37,119 nucleotides of DNA from Acidimicrobiales bacterium (GTDB lineage: Bacteria; Actinomycetota; Acidimicrobiia; Acidimicrobiales; SZUA-35): the NCBI GenBank assembly GCA_013003535.1, contig JABDIY010000201.1, positions 1 to 37,119 of the forward strand. Reading direction: 5' to 3'. The position numbers and the translations under genes were made by a program. The notes beneath the pieces are model-generated. The model was not told where the DNA came from and ran no database searches. It saw nothing but the letters and a program-made list of their open reading frames with translations. Of the stretch, positions 1 to 8,450 are shown piece by piece (the stretch's first letter is position 1; each line of letters begins with the position of its first letter).

Positions 1-181
1 CTCCGCTCGAACAAAGCCGCAATCCCAACCTGCTGCTCCGTCCCTCCGCAGCGTCACGCCCGGCTCATGTCCTCGCTCTGCGCTTCCGGCGTGGGGCGCC
101 GTCAGCTTTCCGCTCGGCTCGCTCCGCTCGAACAAAGCCGCAATCCCAACCTGCTGCTCCGTCCCTCCGCAGCGTTACGCC
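1..181. repeat. 121-bp non-coding tandem repeat, at least 1.5 copies
   Basis: Bases 1-60 recur at 122-181 with a single difference (C at 55, T at 176), so the period is 121 bp. The first copy is cut by the window edge and the second is partial, ending just short of the stop of the small minus-strand gene. The period is not a multiple of 3, so the array does not encode a peptide repeat. The unit carries GCTGC/GCAGC arms (hairpin potential) and GCTCG-rich segments. I see no flanking integrase or cas gene. The true copy number lies outside the window. Confidence 0.85.
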
Positions 182-184
182 TGA

Positions 185-475
185 CTAGACGGCAGCTGCG
201 AAATGACGGGTGGCGCGTTTCGCCGCAGCCTGCTCCGCTTCGGCGAGACGGCGCTGGATCTGACGCGAATGCAAGGTGCCTTCGGTCATGGTCTGCAGCT
301 GATAAAGCGCCGAGGCGACCACGAACCATGGATCGTCTGTTGCAGCCGATTCAGCCTCTGCCTCGGCATCGAGCACGGCTTGGTGTGCCAGGGCCAAGGG
401 GCGATCGGCGAGCAGATAGACTAATTCGGTGAGACGCCCGGTTTTATTGTCAATAAAGGGGGTGAGCGGTGTCAT
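185..475 (-). CDS. Small hypothetical protein, 96 aa
   Basis: I do not recognise this protein. The ATG at 475 is preceded by GAGGAG at a spacing of 8, one of the clearer Shine-Dalgarno sites here, so I prefer it to the in-frame ATG at 490. The product is soluble, with no signal peptide or membrane segment. It is Ala/Glu-rich and predicted mostly helical, with a C-terminal stretch rich in Ala, Glu and Arg (QIQRRLAEAEQAAAKRATRH). It ends against the 121-bp repeat and is divergent from typA. No function is inferred. Confidence 0.6.
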   Translation of the reverse strand: MTPLTPFIDNKTGRLTELVYLLADRPLALAHQAVLDAEAEAESAATDDPWFVVASALYQLQTMTEGTLHSRQIQRRLAEAEQAAAKRATRHFAAAV

Positions 476-593
476 GAATACACTCCTCATCAGATCCGAC
501 CTGCGGGTTGCAGCTCGCTGCTTGTTGAAGACATCGGCAAAATCGGCATTGTGACTTGAGCCTCCCCTCAGTATTTCTACCTATTAAGGCAAG

Positions 594-599
594 TAGCCT
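594..599 (+). promoter_or_regulatory. -10 box of typA
   Basis: TAGCCT lies 6 nt before the GTG at 606, which fits leaderless transcription. No good -35 is visible. An AAGGC-AAGTA-GCCTT inverted repeat (586-600) overlaps it and may be incidental. Confidence 0.5.
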
Positions 600-605
600 T
601 GTTCG

Positions 606-2453
606 GTGACTCTCCGGACCGACCTTCGAAACCTGGCCATCGTTGCCCACGTTGACCACGGGAAGACCACGTTGGTCGATGCCATGCTTCAGCAGACAGG
701 CTCCTTCCGCGTAAACGAAGATGTCGGGGAGCGAGTGATGGATTCGGGAGATCTCGAGAAGGAAAAAGGCATCACGATTCTGGCCAAGAACACCTCGGTC
801 AGATACGGCGATGTCACGCTCAATATCGTCGACACCCCGGGCCACGCCGATTTCGGGGGCGAGGTAGAACGGGCGCTGACCATGGTCGACGGGGTCGTGT
901 TGTTGGTCGATGCCGCTGAAGGTCCGCTGCCCCAGACCCGGTTCGTCCTTCGTAAGGCAATGGCGCGAGAGCTCCCGGTCGTCCTGCTGATCAACAAGGT
1001 GGACCGGCCCGACGCCCGTATCGAAGCGGTGGTGGATGAGGTCTATGAACTCTTCATCGACATCGGCGCCCGGGACGACCAAATCGACTTTCCCATCGTC
1101 TACTCGTCAGCGAAAGATGGCTGGGCCTCGTTGGAGCCAAATGAGCGAGGCGAGGACCTGATGCCTTTGCTGGATCTTTTGGTTTCCTACCTCCCCGCTC
1201 CCTCCTACGAGGAGGGGCACCCGCTCCAGGCATGGGTCACCAATTTGGATTCCTCGGCCTATGTCGGTCGCCTGGCGCTCTGCCGCGTCATGAACGGAAC
1301 CCTCAGCAAGGGGCAGTCTGTTGGCCTTAGCCGCGTAGACGGAAAATTGGATCGCATCAAGATCTCGGAGATGTATCTCACCGAAGCGCTCACCCGAGTC
1401 CCCGCCGAGACTGCCGGACCAGGAGACCTTGTGGCAATCGCAGGTGTGCAGGACATCTTGATCGGTGAGACCCTCGTGGACCTCGAGGACCCCCGCCCGA
1501 TGCCGGTGATCGCCGTCGACGAACCAGCTCTGTCCATGACCATCGGCATCAACACCTCGCCGTTGGCTGGCAAGGAAGGCCAGAAACTCACGGCCCGCAT
1601 GGTGAAGGATCGTTTGGATCGAGAACTCGTAGGCAATATGAGCCTCCGGGTGCTCGGCACAGAACGGCCCGATGCATGGGAGGTTCAAGCCCGTGGCGAA
1701 TTGCAGTTGGCGATTCTGGTGGAACAAATGCGGCGCGAGGGATTCGAGCTCACCGTTGGGAAGCCCCAGGTTGTCACCCAGGAGATCGACGGCGAAATCC
1801 ACGAGCCGGTGGAGCGGGTCGTCATAGACGTGCCAGAAGACTATCTCGGCGCCATCACCCAACTCCTGGCAGCACGGAAGGGAGCCATGGAGAACATGGT
1901 GAATCACGGCACCGGCTGGGTCCGCCTCGACTACCTCGTCCCGGCCCGCGGACTCATTGGTTTTCGGACCGAGTTCATGACCGAGACACGCGGCACCGGC
2001 GTCCTCAACCAGAGTTTTGACGGCATGCAGCCATGGTTCGGTGAACTACGAACCCGTCGGACCGGCTCCTTGGTTTCGGACCGCCAGGGACCTGCTACCG
2101 CCTATGCCCTCATCGGCTTGCAGGAACGGGCCCAGATGATGGTAAGCCCAACAGACCCCACCTACCCGGGCATGATCGTTGGGGAGAACAGTCGCTCGGA
2201 CGATATGGACGTGAACGTCTGCCGGGAGAAGCAGCTCACTAATCATCGGGCCGCAGCATCAGATCAGACAGTGAAGCTCACCCCGCCAAAGGTGCTCTCT
2301 TTGGAACAGGCGCTCGAGTTCATTTCAGACGACGAGGCGGTTGAAGTGACCCCGGAGAGTATTCGCCTCCGCAAGGTTGAGTTGGATCCAACTGCTCGCG
2401 CCCGCGTGGCCAAAGCTCGCAAGCAGGCGCGCCTCGCCGAAGCCGGTGCCTGA
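606..2453 (+). CDS. typA: Translational GTPase TypA/BipA
   Basis: Ribosome-associated GTPase of the EF-G/LepA class, acting in the cytoplasm in ribosome assembly and stress adaptation. The 615-aa length is normal. Visible are the G1 P-loop AHVDHGKTT (residues 14-22), switch region EKGITI, G3 [12 protein letters not shown] and G4 NKVD. These are followed by domain II, the EF-G III/V-like domains ([24 protein letters not shown]) and the BipA-specific C-terminal domain with the GMIVGEN segment. The start is GTG at 606 because the protein begins at the family's usual N-terminus and there is no room upstream. There is no clear Shine-Dalgarno; a TAGCCT box at 594-599 suggests a leaderless mRNA. It converges with the TetR gene across a 30-nt gap. 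Confidence 0.96.
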   Translation: MTLRTDLRNLAIVAHVDHGKTTLVDAMLQQTGSFRVNEDVGERVMDSGDLEKEKGITILAKNTSVRYGDVTLNIVDTPGHADFGGEVERALTMVDGVVLLVDAAEGPLPQTRFVLRKAMARELPVVLLINKVDRPDARIEAVVDEVYELFIDIGARDDQIDFPIVYSSAKDGWASLEPNERGEDLMPLLDLLVSYLPAPSYEEGHPLQAWVTNLDSSAYVGRLALCRVMNGTLSKGQSVGLSRVDGKLDRIKISEMYLTEALTRVPAETAGPGDLVAIAGVQDILIGETLVDLEDPRPMPVIAVDEPALSMTIGINTSPLAGKEGQKLTARMVKDRLDRELVGNMSLRVLGTERPDAWEVQARGELQLAILVEQMRREGFELTVGKPQVVTQEIDGEIHEPVERVVIDVPEDYLGAITQLLAARKGAMENMVNHGTGWVRLDYLVPARGLIGFRTEFMTETRGTGVLNQSFDGMQPWFGELRTRRTGSLVSDRQGPATAYALIGLQERAQMMVSPTDPTYPGMIVGENSRSDDMDVNVCREKQLTNHRAAASDQTVKLTPPKVLSLEQALEFISDDEAVEVTPESIRLRKVELDPTARARVAKARKQARLAEAGA

Positions 2454-2483
2454 CACAACAACGAGTTCGCTGTTCGCTCGCCA

Positions 2484-2996
2484 TCAATAGCCGGCCAGGG
2501 CGGCGTTGACAATCGCTTCGCGGTGCGTACGGAGATCCTGGGGTTGGAGTTCCCGCACCGGTCGCCAAATCCCGCCAAGCACGGACAATGCGCGAACCCG
2601 ATCAGACTTCCGTTTCGCACCACCAGTGACGCGCTGGATAACTACGTCGTTGATGGCGGCCAACCGTTCTCCATGGGCTGGATGCGCCTGAATCGTTGTG
2701 TCTGTGTCCACCCACACTGCGACATCGTGATCAGCTATCACTGCGTCGAGATAGACCTCAAGGGTTTCACGAGGCGTGGAAACCTCGGCCAAGGCCTCTT
2801 CCAATGAGGTGAGGAACGGCGAAACAAACTCGTCGAGGAACGCTTCCTTCACCGGGAAGTAGTAGGCAATGGCCGCCTTGGAGATGCCGAGATCTGCGGC
2901 GATGTCGCCGATCTTGGTCCCGTCGTAGCCCTTGGTCGTGAACCGTTCACGGGCGGCGTTCACGATCAGGTCACGGCGACTGACGGTTCTCGGCAC
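2484..2996 (-). CDS. TetR/AcrR-family transcriptional regulator
   Basis: 170 aa. The N-terminal helix-turn-helix is typical: RRDLIVNAARERF, GYDGTKIGDIAADLGISKAAIAYYFPVKEAF. An all-helical ligand-binding domain of unknown specificity follows. The start is GTG at 2996, with TAAGAT 7 nt upstream and no Shine-Dalgarno, so it is probably leaderless. It is divergent from the secreted-protein/haloperoxidase pair, and the 20-bp palindrome at 3011-3030 lies between both promoters. Autoregulation plus control of that cassette is therefore the simplest inference. The ligand cannot be read from the sequence. Confidence 0.9.
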   Translation of the reverse strand: MPRTVSRRDLIVNAARERFTTKGYDGTKIGDIAADLGISKAAIAYYFPVKEAFLDEFVSPFLTSLEEALAEVSTPRETLEVYLDAVIADHDVAVWVDTDTTIQAHPAHGERLAAINDVVIQRVTGGAKRKSDRVRALSVLGGIWRPVRELQPQDLRTHREAIVNAALAGY

Positions 2997-3003
2997 GTAA
3001 GAA

Positions 3004-3009
3004 ATCTTA
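3004..3009 (-). promoter_or_regulatory. -10 box of the TetR gene
   Basis: TAAGAT on the minus strand, 7 nt before the GTG at 2996. It sits next to the palindrome at 3011-3030, so bound repressor would be expected to block it. Confidence 0.45.
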
Positions 3010-3010
3010 A

Positions 3011-3030
3011 TACTTGACGGTCGACAAGTA
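3011..3030. promoter_or_regulatory. Probable TetR operator (20-bp palindrome)
   Basis: TACTTGACGGTCGACAAGTA is a near-perfect inverted repeat: arms TACTTG/CAAGTA with a CG-rich centre. It lies between divergent promoters. A second short palindrome, GGTCGACC at 3059-3066, repeats part of the core and could be an auxiliary half-site. Assignment to the adjacent TetR protein is by position. Confidence 0.65.
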
Positions 3031-3042
3031 AAGTATTAGAAA
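3014..3042 (+). promoter_or_regulatory. Promoter of the secreted-protein/haloperoxidase cassette
   Basis: TTGACG (3014-3019), a 17-nt spacer, then TAGAAA (3037-3042). The -35 lies inside the palindrome, the classic arrangement for TetR repression. Confidence 0.5.
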
Positions 3043-3080
3043 TTACTGAGAACCAACTGGTCGACCGTTAAGGAGTCACC

Positions 3081-3920
3081 ATGACCAACAACATCCCCCG
3101 TCCCCTTATTGCCCTCTCCGCTGCTGGACTTGCCGGTCTGGCGCTTCTTCCCGCACCGGTCGCCGCCGGCAACAGCACCGTGAAGTCGAAGGGAACCGGC
3201 TCCTCTTTCAACATCAGCTGGACCGAGTATGACCCAGACAACCTCTTGGGGCTCCCCGGCAACGTGCACATCGGTTACCTCTACGCCGAGAGCGGCCCGT
3301 ACGGCGATTATGCCTACGGTGGTGTCACTGACTTCGAGTGCGACCCCGGTGAAAGCCCGTGGGGCGGCCACGGACACAGCGTGGTCGTTGACGAGACGGA
3401 CGACGTCGCAACTGATGCGATCGATGATGCGATCAATGCGGTAGTGGATTCCGGCGCCGTCTCGATCGATGCAACCGTTGTCGTTGGCGCAGTCGGGTCC
3501 CAACTCGATGATGAGATCATCGATGTGATCGAAGAAGAGTTCCCCTCATGTGACTTCATCCAGGATCGCTACATCGATGGCACCGGGACAGCCACGGTCA
3601 CCATCGACATGAAGAAGCAGATCGGCTCGATCACCGGCACCCTCACCGTCTCCAACGGCGGTCATGGCGAGCCGGGTCAGGTTCTGGGTCGGCCACCGGT
3701 CAACCTCACGATCAGGGGTGGACAGTGGGAAAAGTCGACCTGGTCCTCAACCTACGAGGGCCAGAACTACAAGTACAGCAACTCCCAGACCGGCACCTAT
3801 TACTACGGTGGCACGGTATCCGGAAACGTTGGCCCAATGGGCTTCGCCGACGACGCCGACGACGAGTCTTACGGCGGCTTTGGTTCCTATACCTTCAAAG
3901 CAGCTGAACGCATCCGTTGA
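3081..3920 (+). CDS. Secreted protein of unknown function, 279 aa
   Basis: The start ATG has AAGGAG seven nt upstream. A Sec-type signal peptide is clear: basic start, hydrophobic core (ALSAAGLAGLALLPAP) and a likely cut after VAA near residue 29. The mature part is acidic and rich in Asp, Gly, Ser and Tyr. It has only two Cys (in FECDP and FPSCDF), possibly one disulfide, and Gly/Tyr-rich beta-type segments (GPYGDYAYGG, TGTYYYGG, SYGGFGSY). I do not recognise a family. Its TGA overlaps the next ATG by one base, so it is cotranscribed and probably translationally coupled with the haloperoxidase-like gene. It could be a partner or carrier for that enzyme, but this is context only. Confidence 0.8.
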   Translation: MTNNIPRPLIALSAAGLAGLALLPAPVAAGNSTVKSKGTGSSFNISWTEYDPDNLLGLPGNVHIGYLYAESGPYGDYAYGGVTDFECDPGESPWGGHGHSVVVDETDDVATDAIDDAINAVVDSGAVSIDATVVVGAVGSQLDDEIIDVIEEEFPSCDFIQDRYIDGTGTATVTIDMKKQIGSITGTLTVSNGGHGEPGQVLGRPPVNLTIRGGQWEKSTWSSTYEGQNYKYSNSQTGTYYYGGTVSGNVGPMGFADDADDESYGGFGSYTFKAAERIR

Positions 3921-5272
3921 TGAAGCACACGCATGAAACCCACTTCACCACCAGCCGGCGGGGCTTTATTGGTGGCGCGGCAGCGACAGTTTTTGCGCTC
4001 AGCGCCGCTCCCGCCGGAGCGCTCGGTCTCTCTACTGCATCCGTTGCGGGGTCCCGATCCGGCTCAGGGGTGGCCACGGGCTGGATGCGAGTCCTCTATG
4101 ACGTTGTAATGGCCGAGGGCCTGACACCGCCCGGAGCCGCCCGGTTCTATCACTACACCACCGTGGCGATGTATGAAGCCGCGGCACCGGCGGTGGGCAC
4201 CTACCGCAGCTTGGGTGGTCAACTCACCGGGCTGGGGACCCTGCCTCGCCCGCACGGGCCAATCGACCCGACGATCGCGGTGTCCGACGCAGTGGCCTTG
4301 GTGGCCAAGGGCCTCCTCCCCGCAACCAGCACCGCTTCCCTTAGCCGCATCGAGCAGCACGCCACAGCCGTCAAGACCAGTAGGGCTGCCCGTAACTCCC
4401 GGACCGCCGATACCTCGCGGGCGTTCGGAACCGCCGTAGCCAATTCACTGCTTGCGTGGATCGCAACCGATGGGTACCGGGAGGCGGCTGAACTGGCATA
4501 CGTGCCACCGACGGGCCCAGCACTCTGGCGATCAACACCACCAAACTTTGGTACGGCGATCGACCCCTATTGGTCGTTGGTTCGGCCCGCCATACTCTCC
4601 TCTTCGGACGAGGTCGAACCTGCTCCTCCCGTGCCATTCAGCGCCGAGGTTGGGTCGCCCTTCTGGGAGGAGGCGATGGCGACCTACCGTCAGTCGAGTG
4701 TCAATACCCCGGACCAAATTGCGATCGCCCGATTCTGGACAGACAACCCACGGCTCTCTGGTCTGCCGTCGGGGCACTGGTTTCTCGTGGTGGCTGATCT
4801 GGCCGACGGAGACCTCACACTCTCTTTGGATGAAACGCTTGAAGGTTTCGTGCGCCTCGGCGTAGCACTCCACGATTCGTTCCTCAATTGTTGGACCTGG
4901 AAGTACCGCTACAACCTGATCCGCCCGGTTAGCTACGTGCGGGACCACATCGATCCGGCGTGGAACACATTGGTGAACACTCCGCAGTTCCCGGAATACA
5001 CCTCCGGGCACTCGGTAGCCAGCGGCGCCGCCGAAATCGTGCTCACGTCGCTATTCGGCTCCTTCGCCTTCACTGATAACACCGGCGCCCCGCGCAACCT
5101 TGCCCCTCGCACGTTCACCTCGTTCGGCGATGCCGCTCGAGAGGCGGCCAACTCGAGGCTCTACGGCGGCATTCACTACCCGATGGGGATCGAGAATGGC
5201 GTGATGCAAGGGCGAACGATCGGCCACCTCGTGGACCACCGGCTTCAAACCCGCAAGAATCCTGTCCGCTGA
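3920..5272 (+). CDS. Tat-exported vanadium-dependent haloperoxidase-like (vPAP2) protein
   Basis: 450 aa. A twin-arginine signal (TSRRGFIGG) and a hydrophobic Ala-rich core precede a PAP2/vanadium haloperoxidase domain. The three vanadate/phosphate-binding segments are present: KYRYNLIRP (about 328-336), EYTSGHS with the catalytic His (about 364), and SRLYGGIH (Arg about 413, His about 419). The motif residue after the last His is in a YPMGIENG context rather than the usual acidic one. Members either oxidise halides with peroxide or act as acid phosphatases; the sequence cannot choose. The first ATG (3920) overlaps the upstream stop by one base; the TTG three nt earlier is less likely. It converges with malP and is under the divergent TetR. 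Confidence 0.85.
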   Translation: MKHTHETHFTTSRRGFIGGAAATVFALSAAPAGALGLSTASVAGSRSGSGVATGWMRVLYDVVMAEGLTPPGAARFYHYTTVAMYEAAAPAVGTYRSLGGQLTGLGTLPRPHGPIDPTIAVSDAVALVAKGLLPATSTASLSRIEQHATAVKTSRAARNSRTADTSRAFGTAVANSLLAWIATDGYREAAELAYVPPTGPALWRSTPPNFGTAIDPYWSLVRPAILSSSDEVEPAPPVPFSAEVGSPFWEEAMATYRQSSVNTPDQIAIARFWTDNPRLSGLPSGHWFLVVADLADGDLTLSLDETLEGFVRLGVALHDSFLNCWTWKYRYNLIRPVSYVRDHIDPAWNTLVNTPQFPEYTSGHSVASGAAEIVLTSLFGSFAFTDNTGAPRNLAPRTFTSFGDAAREAANSRLYGGIHYPMGIENGVMQGRTIGHLVDHRLQTRKNPVR

Positions 5273-5314
5273 GATCATGTTGACTTCAGCAGACACCTCG
5301 CACCCTTTGGCGGA

Positions 5315-7582
5315 TTAGAGCGGAACGTTCACCATTTCTTGCCCAGCAATGGTGAGCTGGCCTCCAGCGAGGAACAGCGTGGCCGGAGTAACCGACTGAT
5401 TCTCAATGGTGATCTCCTCCGTAGTGGCCGAGACGTTGAGGCGGGCACTTCGGTGCAGGATCTGGAACGCGAGGCCGTCCCACCCGGGCGGCAGTTGCGG
5501 GTTGAGATGGAGCTGCCCGTCCACGATCTTGAGCCCCCCGAATCCGAGAACCACAGCAATCCACGAGCCGGCCATGCTCGTTGTATGACATCCGTCCTCG
5601 GTGTCGTTGTTGTAATCATCGAGATCGAGCCGAGCCGTGCGCAGCATCATTTCGAGTGCCTTGTCCAGCCGACCCAAACGTACGGCTAACACCGCGTGGA
5701 TGGATGGCGACAGAGAGGACTCATGCACCGTCCTCGGCTCGTAGAAGTCGAAGTTCCGCTGCAACGTAGGGAGATCGAAACGGTCTTCGAATACCCACAT
5801 TCCCTGAAGAACATCAGCCTGTTTGATGAACGGTGACCGCAGGATCCGATCCCACGACCACTTTTGGTTCAAGGGGCGGTCGGACGAGTCGAGGTCGGCG
5901 ACCGTGATCATTTCCTTGTCGAGATACTCGCTCTGCTGGAGAAAGATTCCTCGCTCGGCGTCCTCGGGCAAATAGATGCGCTCCGCAACGTCGGCCCAGC
6001 GGGCCAACTCCTCGGGCGAGACGTCGGGAACGGAATCAGCGTCAGTCTCGGCCAGCGACGCCAATGTGTATCTCAGCGTCCACTGCGCCATCAGGCTGGT
6101 GTACCAGTTGTTGTTGACATTGTTCTCGTATTCATTGGGCCCGGTGACGCCCAGCATCACCCAACAAGCGCGTTTGTGAGACCACGAAACCCGTTGGGCC
6201 CAGAACCGGGAGATCGCTACCAGCACGTCGAGCCCACCCTCCACCAGATAGCGGCTATCGCCGGTGTATCGGATGTAGTTGAATATGGCGAAGGCGATCG
6301 CACCGTTGCGGTGGATCTCCTCGAATGTGATCTCCCACTCGTTGTGGCATTCCTCACCATTGATCGTGACCATCGGGTAAAGCGCAGCCCCGTCGGTGAA
6401 ACCGAGCTTCTCGGCATTCTCGATGGCCTTACCAAGCTGACGATGCCGATACCGCAGAAGGTTCTTGCTCACTTCGGGCGCCGAGGTGGCCAGATAAAAC
6501 GGAAGGCAGAAAGCCTCGGTGTCCCAATAGGTGACACCTCCGTACTTCTCCCCAGTGAATCCTTTGGGACCGATATTGAGGTCTGGGTCGTCTCCGGTGA
6601 ACGTACTGTTCAGCCCGAAGATGTTGAAGCGGATCCCTTGCTGGGCGCCTGGGTCCCCGGTGATCTGGACGTCGCTGGTTTCCCAGTTTCGTTCCCATGC
6701 GCCGATGTGGTCGGCCAGCAGCTCGAGAAATCCCTTGGTTTCAGCGGCATCGAGAACTTGGTTGCAGCGGTCCTCGACCAGTGATGGATCTACCGTCCGT
6801 GAAGTCACGTTCGCCCCGAGCTTCACCATCTCGATCGTTTGGCCGGCGCTGACGTTGAGCGAGTAGGTGCTTGCCGCGTACAGCGAGCGGGTGAAAGTTG
6901 TGGCCTCCACTTCCGGTTCGGCCGCAAAGGTGAGGGAGCCACCAATGGCCACGACGAACTCGGTCTTCTTGGTCTTGGACACCACGACCGTACGATTGTC
7001 TTGAGCGGCTTCGCGGACGGGATCCCAGAAACCGAACTCGTGGTTGGAGTCCTCGTTCACCACATCACCCTGTATGGCCGAGGTGATCACTACCGAAGCA
7101 TCGGTGGCGCAGGTGATTCGGTAACGAAAGGCGCCCAGCTCAGGATTCGGCAGCGATACAAAGCGGAGCGACTCGACATGGACCTCGACACCGTTGGACA
7201 GCGTGGCAGTGAAGGACCGTTCCAGGGTTCCCTCCCGCATGTTCAACTCCCGTCGATACTCCGCCACCTCTGCGGTGGCCAGATCCAGCTCTACGTCATT
7301 CACTCGAATGCTCAAGGTCTTCCAATCTGGAGCGTTCAGAACTTTGGCAAAGTAGTCGGGATAGCCGTTTTTCCACCAGCCCACTCTCGTGGGGTCCGGA
7401 TAGTAGATCCCGGCCAGGTAGTTTCCCGGCAGGGAGTCGCCCGAGTAGGTCTCCTCATGATTGCCGCGACCACCGAAGTGCCCGTTGCCGAGGGAGAACA
7501 AGCTCTCGAAGACGCGGTTGTTCTCGGCATCGAAGCCATCTTGCACAACATGCCACGGGTCATGAGCTACCAAATTCTTCAC
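5315..7582 (-). CDS. malP: Glycoside hydrolase family 65 phosphorylase, probable maltose phosphorylase
   Basis: 755 aa, full length for GH65. Such enzymes cleave maltose with inorganic phosphate to glucose and beta-glucose 1-phosphate in the cytoplasm. Visible are the N-terminal beta-sandwich with YYPDPTRVGWWKNGYP, the (alpha/alpha)6 barrel entry GGVTYWDTEAFCLPFY (about 348-363), the general-acid loop GVTGPNEYENNVNNNWYTS with Glu484, and the phosphate-binding region TTSMAGSW. NEYENNVNNNWYT fits maltose phosphorylases better than trehalose or kojibiose phosphorylases (GPDEYH). The start is GTG at 7582, with TAGTCT 6 nt upstream. No beta-phosphoglucomutase or sugar transporter lies nearby, so it stands alone. 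Confidence 0.88.
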   Translation of the reverse strand: MKNLVAHDPWHVVQDGFDAENNRVFESLFSLGNGHFGGRGNHEETYSGDSLPGNYLAGIYYPDPTRVGWWKNGYPDYFAKVLNAPDWKTLSIRVNDVELDLATAEVAEYRRELNMREGTLERSFTATLSNGVEVHVESLRFVSLPNPELGAFRYRITCATDASVVITSAIQGDVVNEDSNHEFGFWDPVREAAQDNRTVVVSKTKKTEFVVAIGGSLTFAAEPEVEATTFTRSLYAASTYSLNVSAGQTIEMVKLGANVTSRTVDPSLVEDRCNQVLDAAETKGFLELLADHIGAWERNWETSDVQITGDPGAQQGIRFNIFGLNSTFTGDDPDLNIGPKGFTGEKYGGVTYWDTEAFCLPFYLATSAPEVSKNLLRYRHRQLGKAIENAEKLGFTDGAALYPMVTINGEECHNEWEITFEEIHRNGAIAFAIFNYIRYTGDSRYLVEGGLDVLVAISRFWAQRVSWSHKRACWVMLGVTGPNEYENNVNNNWYTSLMAQWTLRYTLASLAETDADSVPDVSPEELARWADVAERIYLPEDAERGIFLQQSEYLDKEMITVADLDSSDRPLNQKWSWDRILRSPFIKQADVLQGMWVFEDRFDLPTLQRNFDFYEPRTVHESSLSPSIHAVLAVRLGRLDKALEMMLRTARLDLDDYNNDTEDGCHTTSMAGSWIAVVLGFGGLKIVDGQLHLNPQLPPGWDGLAFQILHRSARLNVSATTEEITIENQSVTPATLFLAGGQLTIAGQEMVNVPL

Positions 7583-7588
7583 TCGCTA

Positions 7589-7594
7589 AGACTA
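7589..7594 (-). promoter_or_regulatory. -10 box of malP
   Basis: TAGTCT on the minus strand, 6 nt before the GTG at 7582; leaderless arrangement. Confidence 0.45.
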
Positions 7595-7639
7595 GGGGTT
7601 GCCGCTGATATCTCGGGGGAGGACTGAACCCGAGCGTGG

Positions 7640-7645
7640 TAGCCT
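7640..7645 (+). promoter_or_regulatory. -10 box of tRNA-Thr
   Basis: TAGCCT ends 9 nt before the mature tRNA 5' end, giving a short 5' leader for RNase P to remove. Confidence 0.4.
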
Positions 7646-7654
7646 CTTCGGTGC

Positions 7655-7728
7655 GCCCGGATAGCTCAGTTGGCCAGAGCGCCGCTCTTGTAAAGCGGAT
7701 GTCGTGGGTTCGAATCCCACTTCGGGCT
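7655..7728 (+). tRNA. tRNA-Thr, anticodon TGT
   Basis: A 74-nt cloverleaf. The acceptor arm GCCCGGA pairs with TTCGGGC (one G-T pair). The D arm GCTC/GAGC follows, then anticodon stem CCGCT/AGCGG with loop CTTGTAA, so the anticodon is TGT (reads ACN, chiefly ACA/ACG). The T arm is GTGGG-TTCGAAT-CCCAC and the discriminator is T. CCA is not encoded. A short T run (7733-7737) follows and may help termination. Confidence 0.97.
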
Positions 7729-7823
7729 CGGATTTTTCCCGAAATCGTCGCCGCCTGAACAAGAAATCGCGGCGCACCAAATCGTCCATCGCCGACTGGT
7801 CCACCACGGGGCGCTCTGAAGGC

Positions 7824-7829
7824 TAGTAT
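7824..7829 (+). promoter_or_regulatory. -10 box of the LytR_C gene
   Basis: TAGTAT, 9 nt before the ATG at 7839; no Shine-Dalgarno. Confidence 0.45.
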
Positions 7830-7838
7830 CTGCAGCAT

Positions 7839-8450
7839 ATGAACACCGGAGCACATGACGCTGGCGGCGGATTTGGTCAATCGGTAGGCACCAGTGCCGG
7901 CCGCGGCGTGGCAGTAATTCTTGCTGCTGTTGCCGTGGGAGCCATCCTCATGTGGTTGGGCTACTCCGACCAGACAGTGGATGCATCTTCTGATGACTCA
8001 GCGCAGACCACCACCGACGACGGTGCAGCCACCGACGATGGTGCATCTTCCGATGACAGCGCATCGACCGACGATGGGGTCACGAGCACGGCACCGCCGA
8101 GCACCGAAACAACCACAACCACAGCTCCCCCGGCGGTTGCTCGCCCCGCTGATCAGGTGAAAGTTTTGGTTCTCAACGCAGCGGTGAACAAACGCGGCAT
8201 CGCCGGCAGAGGCACCGCCATCGTGGAACAGGCCGGGTATGTCACCCTCAAGGCCGGAGATGCCAAGAAGGATCAGCCAACGGAGATCCAATACGCCCCG
8301 GACTACGAAGCCGACGCTATTGCGGTGGCGGAGACCTTCGGGCTCGATTCCAGCGTTGTGGTCCCGTTCCCGGCCGAACTGAACACCGATGATCCTGGCG
8401 ACGCCAATGTCATCGTGATCATCGGTCTCGACGGCAAGATCGACATCTGA
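7839..8450 (+). CDS. Membrane-anchored LytR C-terminal-domain (LytR_C) protein
   Basis: 203 aa in three parts: a short cytoplasmic N-terminus with one transmembrane helix (about 23-41, GVAVILAAVAVGAILMWLGY); a low-complexity linker of Asp/Ser/Thr/Pro (about 45-105, with repeated DDGA/SDDSA units and TTTT); and a C-terminal LytR_C domain (about 107-203, VLVLNA, GIAGRGTAIVEQAGY, DANVIVIIGLD). The domain occurs at the end of some LytR-CpsA-Psr cell-wall ligases but here stands alone, without the catalytic LCP domain. This is common in Actinobacteria, and a cell-envelope role is presumed. Its TGA lies inside the CTGA that appears to start the glycerate kinase gene, so the two are probably coupled. 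Confidence 0.85.
   Translation: MNTGAHDAGGGFGQSVGTSAGRGVAVILAAVAVGAILMWLGYSDQTVDASSDDSAQTTTDDGAATDDGASSDDSASTDDGVTSTAPPSTETTTTTAPPAVARPADQVKVLVLNAAVNKRGIAGRGTAIVEQAGYVTLKAGDAKKDQPTEIQYAPDYEADAIAVAETFGLDSSVVVPFPAELNTDDPGDANVIVIIGLDGKIDI

Noticed and set aside
1-181. CRISPR array
   Set aside because: The 121-bp period with near-identical sequence throughout has no repeat/spacer structure, and no cas genes are present.
586-600. AAGGC-AAGTA-GCCTT inverted repeat before typA, considered as a regulatory hairpin
   Set aside because: It overlaps the likely -10 box and the mRNA is probably leaderless, so it would not be transcribed; likely chance.
450-1082. 210-aa minus-strand frame opposite the start of typA
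   Set aside because: It is antisense to well-conserved GTPase motifs and has no recognisable protein features.
5864-6784. 306-aa plus-strand frame inside malP
   Set aside because: It is antisense to a conserved GH65 catalytic core and shows no motif or start signal.
7655-7728. tRNA gene as an integration site of a mobile element
   Set aside because: There is no duplicated tRNA 3' end, integrase or change in gene content next to it.
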